Below, one piece after another: positions 27,441-39,606 of a stretch of 64,000 nt of DNA (positions are counted from its first letter, which is position 1; each line of letters opens with the position of its first letter). Under the pieces are notes generated by a model. The model was not told the DNA's origin. It saw only the letters and a list, made by a program, of their open reading frames with translations, and searched no databases. The position numbers were made by a program, and so were the translations under genes. The DNA is from Neoechinorhynchus agilis (taxonomy: Eukaryota; Acanthocephala): NCBI GenBank assembly GCA_051530055.1, contig CM121343.1, positions 5,518,001-5,582,000 of the forward strand, written 5' to 3'.

Positions 27441-27699
27441 AAGTAGACGAATTCTCTTATTGAATTCGCTGTCAGCGAGACCTAAAGAAGATTTCGATGA
27501 ACAGTTGGACGATGGATCTAACAATGAAGAACAATGCGTGAAGTCCATGTTCACAAACCTGGAGCTCCTGTCTCTGTACATCGCCGCTTTGATGCACGAC
27601 GTGGACCATCCGGGGTTTATGAACGGATTTCTTATTAGCAAACTCTACGAACTCTTCGTTCCAAACATCCGAGTGATGGCGGTCGGCAGTATTTTGTGA
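27441..27699 (+). pseudogene. PDE-like exon (cyclic nucleotide phosphodiesterase, PDE3-like), isolated
   Basis: The frame reads a Ser/Asp-rich stretch then LELLSLYIAALMHDVDHPG and NGFLIS. HDVDHPG is the metal-binding HD motif of class I phosphodiesterases, and the context LYxAAxMHDxDHPGxxNxFL is closest to PDE3. PDE enzymes hydrolyse cAMP/cGMP. After FLIS the expected continuation (the ND...LENHH segment) is not found in any frame before a stop at 27697-27699. No other catalytic exons were found on either side; an RT fossil begins about 140 bp downstream. It is either a gene fragment interrupted by retroelement insertion or one exon of a gene whose others I failed to see. Confidence 0.5.
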
Positions 27700-27835
27700 A
27701 ATCCTTCGATAAGATCCCTTATGTTTTATCATTGAAATCAGATTTGAAGATGGCAATATCCTCTTTTGCTAACGGATCAGCTCACGGGCTTGACGACACC
27801 AGCACAAAAATATGACTTGATTTTTCAGTAGGTGA

Positions 27836-28163
27836 CGTTGCTCAGTCCCTTGAAGATGCATTGGCACGCCCAGTTGACCAATTTGCTTGGGGAGAGTTGA
27901 TTCCGAAAGCAATTGAGTTATTTTTCGGCGCATCTTTGTGTGCCTCCGCGAAAAATAAAGATGGGATTCGTCCCATTGCAATTGGAACAACTCTGCGCTC
28001 ACGGAAAAGAATGCAGACAGCATCGCCCCACTCAATTAGGCTGCTGTACACATTGTGGCGTAAACGCGATTGTTTATTCACTCCGTACGTTCATCACCGG
28101 AAACTTAAAGTCGTACTTGATCTTGAAATGATTAGGAAAACTCACAATGTTTTAAAATTCTAA
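27836..28163 (+). mobile_element. Degenerate non-LTR-type reverse transcriptase fragment
   Basis: Reads DQFAWGELIPKAIELFFGAS followed by KDGIRPIAIGTTLRS, the early-RT signature (FFGA.L.A..KKDGGIRPIAVG.T.RR) of a retroelement common in invertebrate genomes. Further similarity continues in another frame, so the copy is broken. The N-terminal part of RT is present here, unlike the other fossils, which hold only the C-terminus. The clade cannot be named from this piece. Confidence 0.65.
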
Positions 28164-28780
28164 TGTTACAAGAAACTGTGAACGCGGGATCGTTAATGAA
28201 TATGAAGTTCAGATTGCATTTATCGAGTTCACCACTCTGAAACTTCTCTATGTTTTAACGGACTCAAGAGCTCTACGGCCTATATGTTTTATTAAAGGAT
28301 GGTATAGATGACTGGACAATAAAAGAAAAAGCATTGAGACAAAACCTCATGAGAAATATGGCGAGAAATTGCCCGGTGGATGGGTTTTTTTGCTAAGTGA
28401 CTGATCCCAAGTTGCATTTTCGGCTTCAAAAAAGTTCAAAAGCTCTTATAAATCGCGGTCTACGGACGCTTTCCAGGGAAAAATCTTCATAAGCCACGAA
28501 TGCCGAAAAACAAATTATTAAAATATTTGGGTATAGAGAATTTGGTAGAGAGCATATTGAGAAGTTGGCCTGATTTTGTCCGAAGTGTTCATGCGAAGGA
28601 CGAAAAGAGCGAGATGATAAAACCACTAAGTTCAATTTGGAGAAACCGGGTAAAAAGAGAAGGTGACGTCACGGGCGCGTGTATTCGCCGAAAGTGCTTT
28701 CTTTCGGAGATGATTAGTGGCTATTAGCGGGGGGCGGGCCGGCCTACGATCACTGAAACATTTAGGTAACAGCGGATTGA
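28164..28780. other. Intergenic, with a weak reading frame
   Basis: A plus-strand frame from ATG 28500 runs to a donor-like CGG|GTAAAA near 28651 (MPKNKLLKYLGIENLVESIL at its start). It could be a 5' exon of an unknown transcript, but it cannot be joined in frame to the following gene, whose ATG is directly preceded by an in-frame stop. Confidence 0.3.
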
Positions 28781-31036
28781 ATGGATGAGGCGTGGCGGTT
28801 TATCGTTCAATACAAGGACGTTATATCCGAGTGGCATCAAAATGATCATAGTACATCGGTTGATAAGGTGTTGCTAGACTTGGATCCAATTGATTTAAAA
28901 GCACGGAGTTTGTATTTGACTCCACGACGAAAGTTAAGTTCGGTGATTTTGCGATATGTTAGTGACGTGTTCGAAAGGTTTGATTACGAAATAAGTTCAA
29001 GTTGTGGTAGATGTGAGCTCACGGATACGGAACGGGCAAAGGAGTTGGCTAGGCTCGGCCAACTGGTCGGCCAAATTGTTTGTTATGATGAGATTTGCGT
29101 TAATATTTATGGTATGATCGATCGATGCCAATCAATAGTGCTTAAGGGTAAATCGTTTATTGATAGTCCGTCGGCAACTGAGAACAATGGCATTGGCTGT
29201 TGCTCTTCGTGCCTTCGAATATTCGCCACTAATGTTCTTGGCGAATTGAACTTCGCTTCGGTCAACATCCTTTATCCAGTCAATAATGAACATAAAGGAA
29301 ATCCTGTCTATGCTGCTGACATAAGCGAAATCGATATTATCAATTTTCCGATTGGTATTTACTTCAACAAGACTCAGGCCGACTCCGATGTACCTATCCT
29401 TTCATATGAACAAGACACACTTCAAAAAATCGAACATAATTTCAGATCAGGAGTATTTTCCACGGGGGCGGAGGACCCAGAATGGCCTCCTTTGACTCAT
29501 AAAGAACTCAAAATTGATCAAAGTGAACGTTTATACGATGCAATTATCCATTTGTTCGCCGATTCAATGTTGAAAACGTTTGATGAAAAGTTCAAGGATT
29601 CAGATGAAATGCTAGAGGATAAATCGGGCAATGCAAGCGTTCAATGGAAGCATCAACCAAAAGGTCTAGGACGATTTTTCCAGTTTATGGATGCATACAA
29701 GAACACAATTCTAATGGATAGAATATCGCAGTTTCTAATTCGCGAAATAGCTTACATTAATGAACTAATGTTGTCCGAAATCTCCTCAAACTCGACATCT
29801 AGAGTGCGTGGTTTGCTCGGACTTACACTTCGTCAGAGATTATTTTCTCGATTTCTCGGTTACGCCTCAAGCAGACTTGCAAATTCCGACTCATTCGATC
29901 CTGTCGAATGGCTAAAACATCTAATCGATCATCAACCTGTATTGTTCGTTTTCGCAGTCCAGAGCGCCATTGAGTGTGCGAACCAATCATTTGAACCTGA
30001 ACTTGTGTTGCATATGATTCATTTGCTAGAAGATAATAAACTTTCTCAGAACCAATGCTCAAACCAATTTCTTATACACACTCGTCTACTAATTGATTGC
30101 TTTATCTATCGTTATAAGCCGCTGATTTATCGGTACCGGGACATGCCTGCGAATCCCGTTATTATTCCCGATATTTGTAATAAGATGTCGACTTTGATGG
30201 TGGATGAATTTCTGTACCGATTTGCAGATTTCCTTACCTTTTCTCAAGTTTATCGGAAGTTTTCGATTACAAATTGCGGTATCGACCTGCTGGAATCGTC
30301 TATTGCATTGCGGTCAAGAAAGGAATCAAGAATGTCATATCAAATTCATTTTGAAACTCTTTTCTTTATGGTAATTGTTTCCTGTAATTTAGTTCAAGTA
30401 AAGGAAATATTTACCTCACAAGGCATCCTGCATTTATCGAGAAAGCAATCCATTTTGTTTCGGATTGGTTCTGCAATTCTTCAATTGCGCATATCAAGGG
30501 GCCTATCGCTCAAGAGCTCATTGAAATCTTTTTTGACGAAGCAAACGGAACAAAAAACACGAGAGCTTCGCATCATCTATCCTGCGCGATTTCTCAAATA
30601 GCGATTGAGAACTCAAGAAAGGCGTCGGTTTCGATAAAGAACCTTTTAGCTGCTCATAATGTGTCCAGTTCTTGCGAGCGAGTGGTATCGTTTCTTTGCT
30701 CACATCATACAAAAGCAAAAATATTTAATTGGGCGAAGAAAAATGGAAATGTCAGTGCTCTTATCGAGCAACCAATCAATGGATCTTTCATTGGAACTGA
30801 TAAATTCATGAATGCTGTCTTTACTAATGAGGAGAACCTTACAGCTCAGATGTTTGATATCAGTGAAATACTCGTAGAGATTAAATCTCTGATTGGCTGT
30901 CAAATCAAAGGAGCAATTGTACCTGTACACAAAGTCACCGAAGTACTGAAGAAAGTTATTGCCGTACTTAATTGTGCAAGCCGTTTTGAACGCCATTTAC
31001 TGATGAAGGCAGTTATCGATTTGTTGCTTGTTGATG
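28781..31036 (+). CDS. Codanin-1-like protein
   Basis: Codanin-1 (CDAN1; Drosophila Discs lost) binds the histone chaperone ASF1 and limits histone supply to the nucleus. Exon 1 runs 28781-30370 (530 codons) and ends at ATG|GTAATT. The frame then changes, and a second exon (about 30443-31036, ending at a GTAAGC donor) carries the best family matches: KAIHFVSDWFCNSSIAHIKG, compared with vertebrate VEFVAERIGSNCVKHIKA, and DISEILVEIKSLIGC, compared with LISEIKDVLSLAVG. The last one or more exons are missing from my model. In-frame TGA directly upstream of ATG 28781 supports that start. The N-terminal ~450 residues of vertebrate codanin, including the ASF1-binding motif, have no counterpart here. 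The helical character and length (about 730 residues visible) fit. The alternative is another large helical scaffold; a WASH-complex subunit was considered and fits less well. Confidence 0.5.
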
Positions 31037-31626
31037 GTAAGCTCTTTTTTATAGCCTTAATAGTGCGCAATTCATAAGATGATTTAGCGTTGTACTCACG
31101 TTTTGGCCAAAGCACATGGTTGATTCAAAATTACCGATACTTCCATCGCAATCTCAGCTTCGGTGAGAGAAATTGGCTGACGTTTCACAAAGAGAGGAGA
31201 TGTCGAATCTCAAAAGGTTGTCCTCTTACCGCCGTTCAAATCGCAAACATCCGTCGCATAAAGTATTTGTAACGTTATCTTTTGTCCACGTCTGGAAAAA
31301 ACACCTTTACGTCATTAAATCATTTAGTCAAATAGTTCAATTGGTCAACTTATTTTTAAAAATACGTAATTTGTTGACATAGAGAAATTATGCAGTCTAA
31401 AACAAAAAGGGTCTTTTTTGGAAATTTTAATAGACATTTTATCCAAAATGACATTGATATCTAAAATAATTAGGGTGTCCGATTTCTAGTACGAGTTACA
31501 GTCCTGCGGACGGAATAAAATGTGCAATCGTTCGCCTCGGACGTTTGTACTGGTGGTTGCCTTGGTAACTAAATGAGCGAACGCCGCAGAGGGATTTCGC
31601 TGAAGGTCAATAGAGGCGAAAGGAAA
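31037..31626. other. Intergenic or 3' exons of the codanin-like gene
   Basis: The codanin-like frame ends in a splice donor at about 31037, so at least one more exon is expected here. Short open stretches at 31090-31272 and 31173-31382 are candidates but match nothing and lack clear phase agreement. Confidence 0.3.
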
Positions 31627-32113
31627 ATGTTTGCGTTTGATGAGGTTAGAATAGTTTGTAAGTTTACTTTAAGTGATATGTACAGATTAGGTTGGAGATT
31701 CTGACCACGATCAAGAGTCCCCCGCTCATGTTAGCATATCGTGTATAGATAACTTTAATGGCTATCTCGGTTACGAACCTTGTGTTTTCCAAATAGTATC
31801 CAAGCGGTTCAGAAACGATAAATGGAAAATAAAGAAAGCACAAAAGAGTTTGGAACGTGCACCAGTCGTTCTCAAATATTACACGGATTATTGTGCAATT
31901 GTAAATCCTTGGCTACGGATCCGAATAGAAAAAATTAGAAAAATATGCCAAAAATGTCGCTGCCGATGTGTATTCGAATTAGTCCCTTTTATGATCGATG
32001 GAGTGATGAAATTTTACCTTCAAAAGCATTGCCCATTGACTACTGCGCATGTATTTAAGGATGCCGTCGAGGACGAAGGACAATGCCCACTGCACAGTAT
32101 TAAAGATTACTGA
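31627..32113 (+). CDS. Unknown cysteine-motif protein
   Basis: ATG 31627 opens a six-codon exon (MFAFDE) ending at GAG|GTTAGA. A 46-bp intron follows, and the second exon 31691-32113 is open for 141 codons including the stop, in phase, giving 146 residues. The protein has an acidic start (GDSDHDQESP), a basic middle and a compact cysteine cluster CQKCRCRC around residues 94-101, followed by HCPL and QCPL near the end. The spacing C-x2-C-x-C plus later His/Cys could bind zinc, but I recognise no named domain. It could also be the 3' end of a longer transcript. The intron size matches the neighbours, which supports a real gene. Confidence 0.45.
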
Positions 32114-33606
32114 TTAAAGGTGCAACTTTTTCATTTTTATTTCAATTGTCTTCTAGAAGTTAGTTTTATCCATCAATATTGCCACTTCTCCAACCAGGAG
32201 ACTAAAGTTTTGTCGATAGGAGAGATAAATGAAATTAAGAATTTATTGATTTGATATGTCGATCCACTATCTCGGATCTTCTTCAGCGATTGTTTGTTAG
32301 TTCATTTACCTCTTCTATCGACAAATAACAATGAATTATCTTTTCAACTGAAGTTTTGGTAGCTTGTTCAGTGAAGGTTTTTGAGCTAAAACTCCAACAG
32401 AGCTTTAAATCCCAAACCACTTGAATGTAAGCATAATCGATGGTCAGAGGAAACATCATTTCCTAAAATGTATTAGAAAAACCAAATCGAACAATTTCTC
32501 ATCATAAAAATCATTATATGAATGTCCAATGTCGCTATTAAAAGCTACTTCGTACAGCTTCTATTTAGGTGCTAGGTTTTTCTTGAGATCGACGGATTTT
32601 TTCCGGATCTAACTCCGATTCAGAACCCCCCTCGTTCAAAGTTTTGATGCTTTAGTCTGAACGCCTTCCCTTACGCTCAATAACGTTTTCTCTGTGTCAT
32701 TTTCATGAGTGTTCCTCCACTTCAATCCTGAGCTTTGGTATCACTGCTCCAAATGTTGATTCATCAGTCCCAACAATTTAGTGGGCGGGGTACTCGCAAA
32801 ATCATTACCTTCAAGTAGATCTCAAATGTAACTCAATTCGTCAGACTTTTTGTAGAAGAATGATTTTTCCAGTAATCTGTGGTTTATGCGAAAATCGGTA
32901 ATCACGCCCCGGCGACTTTTGAACGGGACCACTTTTAACGCCTCTAAACCTGAACGCATTTTTAAAAATAGAACAACACAAAATGATTATTTTAACTGAT
33001 CAGAAAATAAATTCCTGATGGGCTTGTTCAAGCGGAATGTTCATCGTCCCAATTCTTATGCTTTTATCTTGAATTACTAATTCTAAAAGACTTGCAATTT
33101 GTCATCATACTTTTAGACTGCCAATTCTTGCGATTTCGTCGTCGTTGTCCGCATCAGATTCGTAGTGGTCCTTGTGTCCTTGAATAGGAGATCGAGTCCC
33201 TATAAGTGGGGTTTCCGTGGCCTTGCACAGAAGAGCTTCCACGCTGCGATCTTCAGCGGGAGATAATATATCTCCAGTTTAAAGTTTCTTCTCTTTAGAG
33301 GTCTACGCTGGCCCGTCGTTTATTCCTCTACCCATCCAGGGATGTCGATGTGCCGAGCCGTTTAACTTCTCCATTCTTAAAAGAAAAACGCGAAATGAGG
33401 ACTCTAAGCCCCCACGAATGTTCTTGAGATTTGTCCCCGCGATAAAAGATCCGGTTACTTGACCTTAGAAATCTACATGGCAAAAATGGAAGTTGACACG
33501 ATACCGAGGATTGACGATTACAGCGGTCGTTGGTCGTTCAGTCTCCGATGATTCTGGATAACCGTTGGCGACTTCGAAAAGTGACCTTTTGGTCAACTAA
33601 TGTCCA
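32114..33606. other. Intergenic region
   Basis: About 1.5 kb with no open frame of note and no recognised repeat until the satellite begins. Confidence 0.5.
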
Positions 33607-36600
33607 GGGTGTTCTTTTATCGCCGTGGCTATCACGGTTCGTGAATCTATTTAATTTGTTAAAACAAAACCGCGCGACCTCGAAGTAGTGTCGGTCTAGT
33701 CATTATCGGTTCGCTGATTCCAAATATCTTTTTTTCGCCGTAGCTATCACGGTTCGTAAATTAGATTTACTTTGTTAAAACAAAACCGCGCGACCTCGAA
33801 GTAGTGTCGGTCTAGTCAATATCGGTTCGCTGATTCCAAATATGGGTTTTGTTCGCTGTATTTATCACGGTTCGTAAATTAGATTTACTTCGTTAAAACA
33901 TAGCCGCACGACCTCGAAGTAGTGTCGGTCTAGTCAATATCGGTTCGCTGATTCCAAATATCTTCTTTTTCGCCGTAGCTATCACGGTTCGTAAATTAGA
34001 TTTACTTCGTTAAAACATAAACGCGCGACCTCGAAGTAGTGTCAGTCTAGTCAATATCGGTTCGCTGATTCCAAATATGTTCTTTTATCGCCGTGGCTAT
34101 CACGGTTCGTGAATCTATTTACTTTGTTAAAACAAAACCACGCGACCTCGAAGTAGTGTCGGTCTAGTCTTTCTTGATCCGCTGATTCCAAATATCTTTT
34201 TTCGCCGTAGCTATCACGGTTCGTAAATTAGATTTACTTCGTTAAAACATAAACGCGCGACCTCGAAGTAGTGTCAGTCTAGTCAATATCGGTTCGCTGA
34301 TTCCAAATATGTTCTTTTATCGCCGTGACTATCACGGTTCGTGAATCTATTTACTTTGTTAAAACAAAACCACGCGACCTCGAAGTAGTGTCGGCCTAGT
34401 CAATATCGGTTCGCTGATTCCAAATATGCTCTTTTATCGCCGTGGCTATCACGGTTCGTGAATCTATTTACTTTGTTAAAACAAAACCGCGCGACCCCGA
34501 AGTAGTGTCGGTCTAGTCTTTCTTGATCCGCTGATTCCAAATATCTTCTTTTTTTTCGCCGTAGCTATCACGGTTCGTAAATTAGATTTACTTCGTTAAA
34601 ACATAAACGCGCGCCCTCGAAGTAGTGTCAGTCTAGTCAATATCGGTTCGCTGATTCCAAATATGTTCTTTTATCGCCGTGGCTATCAAGGTTCGTGAAT
34701 CTATTTACTTTGTTAAAACAAAACCACGCGACCTCGAAGTAGTGTCGGTCTAGTCTTTCTTGATCCGCTGATTCCAAATATCTTCTTTTTTTCGCCGTAG
34801 CTATCACGGTTCGTAAATTAGATTTACTTCGTTAAAACATAAACGCGCGACCTCGAAGTAGTGTCAGTCTATCAATATCGGTTCGCTGATTCCAAATATG
34901 TTCTTTTATCGCCGTGACTATCACGGTTCGCGAATCTATTTACTTCGTTAAAACATAACCGCACGACCTCGAAGTAGTGTCGGTCTAGTCAATATCGGTT
35001 CGCTGATTCCAAATATGTTCTTTTATCGCCGTGGCTATCACGGTTCGTGAATCTATTTACTTTGTTAAAACAAAACCACGCGACCTCGAAGTAGTGTCGG
35101 CCTAGTCAATATCGGTTCGCTGATTCCAAATATGCTCTTTTATCGCCGTGGCTATCACGGTTCGTGAATCTATTTACTTTGTTAAAACAAAACCGCGCGA
35201 CCCCGAAGTAGTGTCGGTCTAGTCTTTCTTGATCCGCTGATTCCAAATATCTTTTTTTCGCCGTAGCTATCACGGTTCGTAAATTAGATTTACTTCGTTA
35301 AAACATAAACGCGCGACCTCGAAGTAGTGTCAGTCTAGTCAATATCGGTTCGCTGATTCCAAATATGTTCTTTTATCGCCGTGGCTATCACGGTTCGTGA
35401 ATCTATTTACTTTGTTAAAACAAAACCACGCGACCTCGAAGTAGTGTCAGTCTAGTCAATATCGGTTCGCTGATTCCAAATATGTTCTTTTATCGCCGTG
35501 GCTATCACGGTTCGTGAATCTATTTACTTTGTTAAAACAAAACCGCGCGACCCCGAAGTAGTGTCGGTCTAGTCTTTCTTGATCCGCTGATTCCAAATAT
35601 CTTCTTTTTTTCGCCGTAGCTATCACGGTTCGTAAATTAGATTTACTTCGTTAAAACATAAACGCGCGACCTCGAAGTAGTGTCAGTCTAGTCAATATCG
35701 GTTCGCTGATTCCAAATATGTTCTTTTATCGCCGTGGCTATCACGGTTCGTGAATCTATTTACTTTGTTAAAACAAAACCACGCGACCTCGAAGTAGTGT
35801 CGGTCTAGTCTTTCTTGATCCGCTGATTCCAAATATCTTTTTTCGCCGTAGCTATCACGGTTCGTAAATTAGATTTACTTCGTTAAAACATAAACGCGCG
35901 ACCTCGAAGTAGTGTCAGTCTAGTCAATATCGGTTCGCTGATTCCAAATATGTTCTTTTATCGCCGTGGCTATCACGGTTCGTGAATCTATTTACTTTGT
36001 TAAAACAAAACCACGCGACCTCGAAGTAGTGTCGGTCTAGTCTTTCTTGATCCGCTGATTCCAAATATCTTCTTTTTTTCGCCGTAGCTATCACGGTTCG
36101 TAAATTAGATTTACTTCGTTAAAACATAAACGCGCGACCTCGAAGTAGTGTCAGTCTAGTCAATATCGGTTCGCTGATTCCAAATATGTTCTTTTATCGC
36201 CGTGGCTATCACGGTTCGTGAATCTATTTACTTTGTTAAAACAAAACCACGCGACCTCGAAGTAGTGTCGGTCTAGTCTTTCTTGATCCGCTGATTCCAA
36301 ATATCTTCTTTTTTTCGCCGTAGCTATCACGGTTCGTAAATTAGATTTACTTCGTTAAAACATAAACGCGCGACCTCGAAGTAGTGTCAGTCTAGTCAAT
36401 ATCGGTTCGCTGATTCCAAATATGTTCTTTTATCGCCGTGGCTATCAAGGTTCGTGAATCTATTTACTTTGTTAAAACAAAACCACGCGACCTCGAAGTA
36501 GTGTCGGCCTAGTCAATATCGGTTCGCTGATTCCAAATATGTTCTTTTATCGCCGTGGCTATCACGGTTCGTGAATCTATTTACTTTGTTAAAACAAAAC

Positions 36601-37534
36601 CGCGCGACCCCGAAGTAGTGTCGGTCTAGTCTTTCTTGATCCGCTGATTCCAAATATCTTCTTTTTTTCGCCGTAGCTATCACGGTTCGTAAATTAGATT
36701 TACTTCGTTAAAACATAAACGCGCGACCTCGAAGTAGTGTCAGTCTAGTCAATATCGGTTCGCTGATTCCAAATATGTTCTTTTATCGCCGTGACTATCA
36801 CGGTTCGTGAATCTATTTACTTTGTTAAAACAAAACCACGCGACCTCGAAGTAGTGTCGGCCTAGTCAATATCGGTTCGCTGATTCCAAATATGCTCTTT
36901 TATCGCCGTGGCTATCACGGTTCGTGAATCTATTTACTTTGTTAAAACAAAACCACGCGACCTCGAAGTAGTGTCGGTCTAGTCTTTCTTGATCCGCTGA
37001 TTCCAAATATCTTCTTTTTTTCGCCGTAGCTATCACGGTTCGTAAATTAGATTTACTTCGTTAAAACATAAACGCGCGACCTCGAAGTAGTGTCAGTCTA
37101 GTCAATATCGGTTCGCTGATTCCAAATATGTTCTTTTATCGCCGTGGCTATCACGGTTCGTGAATCTATTTACTTTGTTAAAACAAAACCACGCGACCTC
37201 GAAGTAGTGTCGGTCTAGTCTTTCTTGATCCGCTGATTCCAAATATCTTCTTTTTTTCGCCGTAGCTATCACGGTTCGTAAATTAGATTTACTTCGTTAA
37301 AACATAAACGCGCGACCTCGAAGTAGTGTCAGTCTAGTCAATATCGGTTCGCTGATTCCAAATATGTTCTTTTATCGCCGTGACTATCACGGTTCGCGAA
37401 TCTATTTACTTCGTTAAAACATAACCGCACGACCTCGAAGTAGTGTCAGTCTAGTCAATATCGGTTCGCTGATTCCAAATATGTTCTTTTATCGCCGTGG
37501 CTATCAAGGTTCGTGAATCTATTTACTTTGTTAA
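33607..37534. repeat. Satellite array, ~118-bp monomers in A/B dimers, about 33 copies
   Basis: The monomer contains TATCACGGTTCGT, ACCTCGAAGTAGTGTC and CGCTGATTCCAAATAT. Two main types alternate: type A has GTAAATTAGATTTACTTCG and CATAAACGCGCGA and is followed by GTCAATATCGGTTCGC; type B has GTGAATCTATTTACTTTG and CAAAACCACGCGA and is followed by GTCTTTCTTGATCCGC. The basic higher-order unit is therefore about 235 bp. Some dimers are replaced by a third combination (GGCCTAGTC plus TATGCTCTTTTAT). No open frames cross it. Homogeneity within each type, with alternation preserved, points to amplification of dimers rather than monomers. Confidence 0.95.
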
Positions 37535-37984
37535 CCACTGACCACATTGATGGCCTTAAAACAGAGCGAAAGACCATTATTTGAAGTTAAATTTTTCAAT
37601 CCCCACCTCCTAGCGAAATTTTGTAGGCCTATTTCGAACGTACGAGGCTTGATGTCAATGAAAAACAACATCCTGGGGGATTACGCTGACACCACTAGCA
37701 TGCTCAGCGCAGAGAGTAACAATAACATTATCTGCCCCATTGGTCTTGATCAAGTGTTCTGCAGTTTTTTCCAAGGATAAAAATGTCGTCGGGAGATAAT
37801 CTGCTACCAACCAGAGTAATATGGTAAGCTCAATTTCATCATGTCTTGTGCCATTTGAAAACGGGGCCTACATGGCCAGTACAGCTCTCAGTCAACGCCC
37901 TCTCTCATCAACGACCCCTCTATCTCAGTTAACGCCCTCCATTCAATGATCGGTGAGCGAGAATCGGACGAGCATTCCATTCTT

Positions 37985-39606
37985 ATTGATGTTGCACTAA
38001 AGAAACACTTTTAACAAGTTACTGAAACTCTAAAGGACTCATTAATTGAAGTGATAAGCACACTTAAGGATGTATTAGGGGAGGCTATGCAGTGTGAAGT
38101 GGAAGCTCTTAAAAGTGAACAGTTGATCGAAGTCATAAAGTGCAAAGGGAAGAAAGTTAACGGTTCAAAAAGGCAGGCAAAGGTTTCAAAGGTGAATTCT
38201 AAGAAACAGACTAAAGGTTTGTTGAAATCGGATAGTTAAGCGACCACGAAGGAAAATAAGGTTTTGCTAGATTCCATCAGCGTGCTAAACTCGAATGAAG
38301 ATTTGTTGGTAACGAGTGGAGCTCAAAAGACTGAGAATATTTCGACTTTTACTAGGGACTTGGTACCACCCTTAGAGGATATTCAGCCTGTAGTATCTTA
38401 CGATTCCAATATTACTGTGGAGGAGTATGATATTGTGACTGGGATAAAAGGTAACGATAGGAAAAACAAAAGCGATCCAGCTGAAGTAATTACGATGAAA
38501 GCTACGGTCGAACAAAAGGTCCAAGTGACACCTGAACGAGTAGAAACAGGAGCAAAAGGAGGAACTCCATCAAAATCAATCAACCCTCCGATTCATTTCG
38601 GTAATGATACGCCTTCTCCGCCCCGGCCATCATCCCTTGCCGCTCTGAATTCGACCCATCGCATCATGCACTCCTCCCTCGAGGATGGAAAGCGCACCAT
38701 ATTTATTTCTGGTATGGCAGAAGCCATCCTGTCGCCGCTGATGCACACAACCGCCACCAAATCCTTCGAATCGGTTTACTCCTTTTCCCCGACATTCATT
38801 CTGCTATTCCTCCCCCATTAACAGTTATGCGCATTCCACCCAAAAATCTCTTTAACCCAAGAATTCGTATCCTCAAAGTAACTTTTATTTCACCATTCGT
38901 CGCCTCCCTCTTTCTTAACAGGAGATACAAACTTCTTACTCCTCAATTTTCTTTTCGCATCCATCCACATAGGAACTCATCACAAAATCTTTCCACCGGC
39001 CCTCCAAACTCAACCCAGAAATCATATTCCCAATGTAACCCGTCACTTGTAGCGAACACCCGAGAACATCTCCCCCATCCCCAAAAATCGAAGAATAAGC
39101 GACTTCCCAGTTTCTTTGATTAGGTGCAACTCCACAGGCGCCCGAATAACCACAAAGGTCAATCTCCCAGCCCTTCCACATTAAATACTCCCTTTTTCCC
39201 GAATCAAGTAAATAATTATCTCTCTAACCCTACTCAAAATCACCATAAATCGGCCCATCGAACCGTAGCTGATCCGTGCAAATTCCCAACCCTAAACTCA
39301 TTTCTATCATTACCAATCACTCATCCCAACTGAAATTTTCGAGTCGCCGGGGACTTCTCTCTTTGGGATAATCAATCGTTCTTTGTCGGCATCCCGTAAC
39401 GATTCCTCCCTCAACCCACCACCCGCAACAAACAATGCAACCCCAATCTCCCCCCCCCAAATTTCCCGAAATCCAAAATTCAGTTCCCCACCGTTTTCTA
39501 CTTCAATACTCGTAACATCCTTCTTAAACTAGATGAAATTTCACTCATTTCATCCAGCTCAAAAGCCGATGTAGTCATCTTAACAGAACAAAAGTACATA
39601 AACCGT
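37985..39606 (+). mobile_element. LINE remnant: ORF1-like frame and start of endonuclease ORF
   Basis: One reading frame runs from about 37985 to 38821 with a single stop at 38237-38239. It encodes a basic segment (KKVNGSKRQAKVSKVNSKKQ) then an acidic and Ser/Pro-rich part, as in LINE ORF1 proteins. After a Pro/Ser/Asn-rich spacer, 39520-39605 reads LDEISLISSSSKADVVILTE, the opening of an AP-type endonuclease. The element is cut off there by other sequence. A partner in the opposite orientation at 44420-45440 shares HTTATK and RIP.KN segments. The short gap 37535-37984 holds no clear feature. Confidence 0.55.

Noticed and set aside
28781-30601. WASH complex subunit (SWIP or strumpellin)
   Set aside because: The first 70 residues show faint likeness to SWIP, but the rest does not fit, while the C-terminal exon fits codanin-1 in two separate blocks.
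33607-37534. Possible CRISPR array
   Set aside because: Repeats are contiguous ~118-bp monomers without unique spacers, and the genome is eukaryotic.
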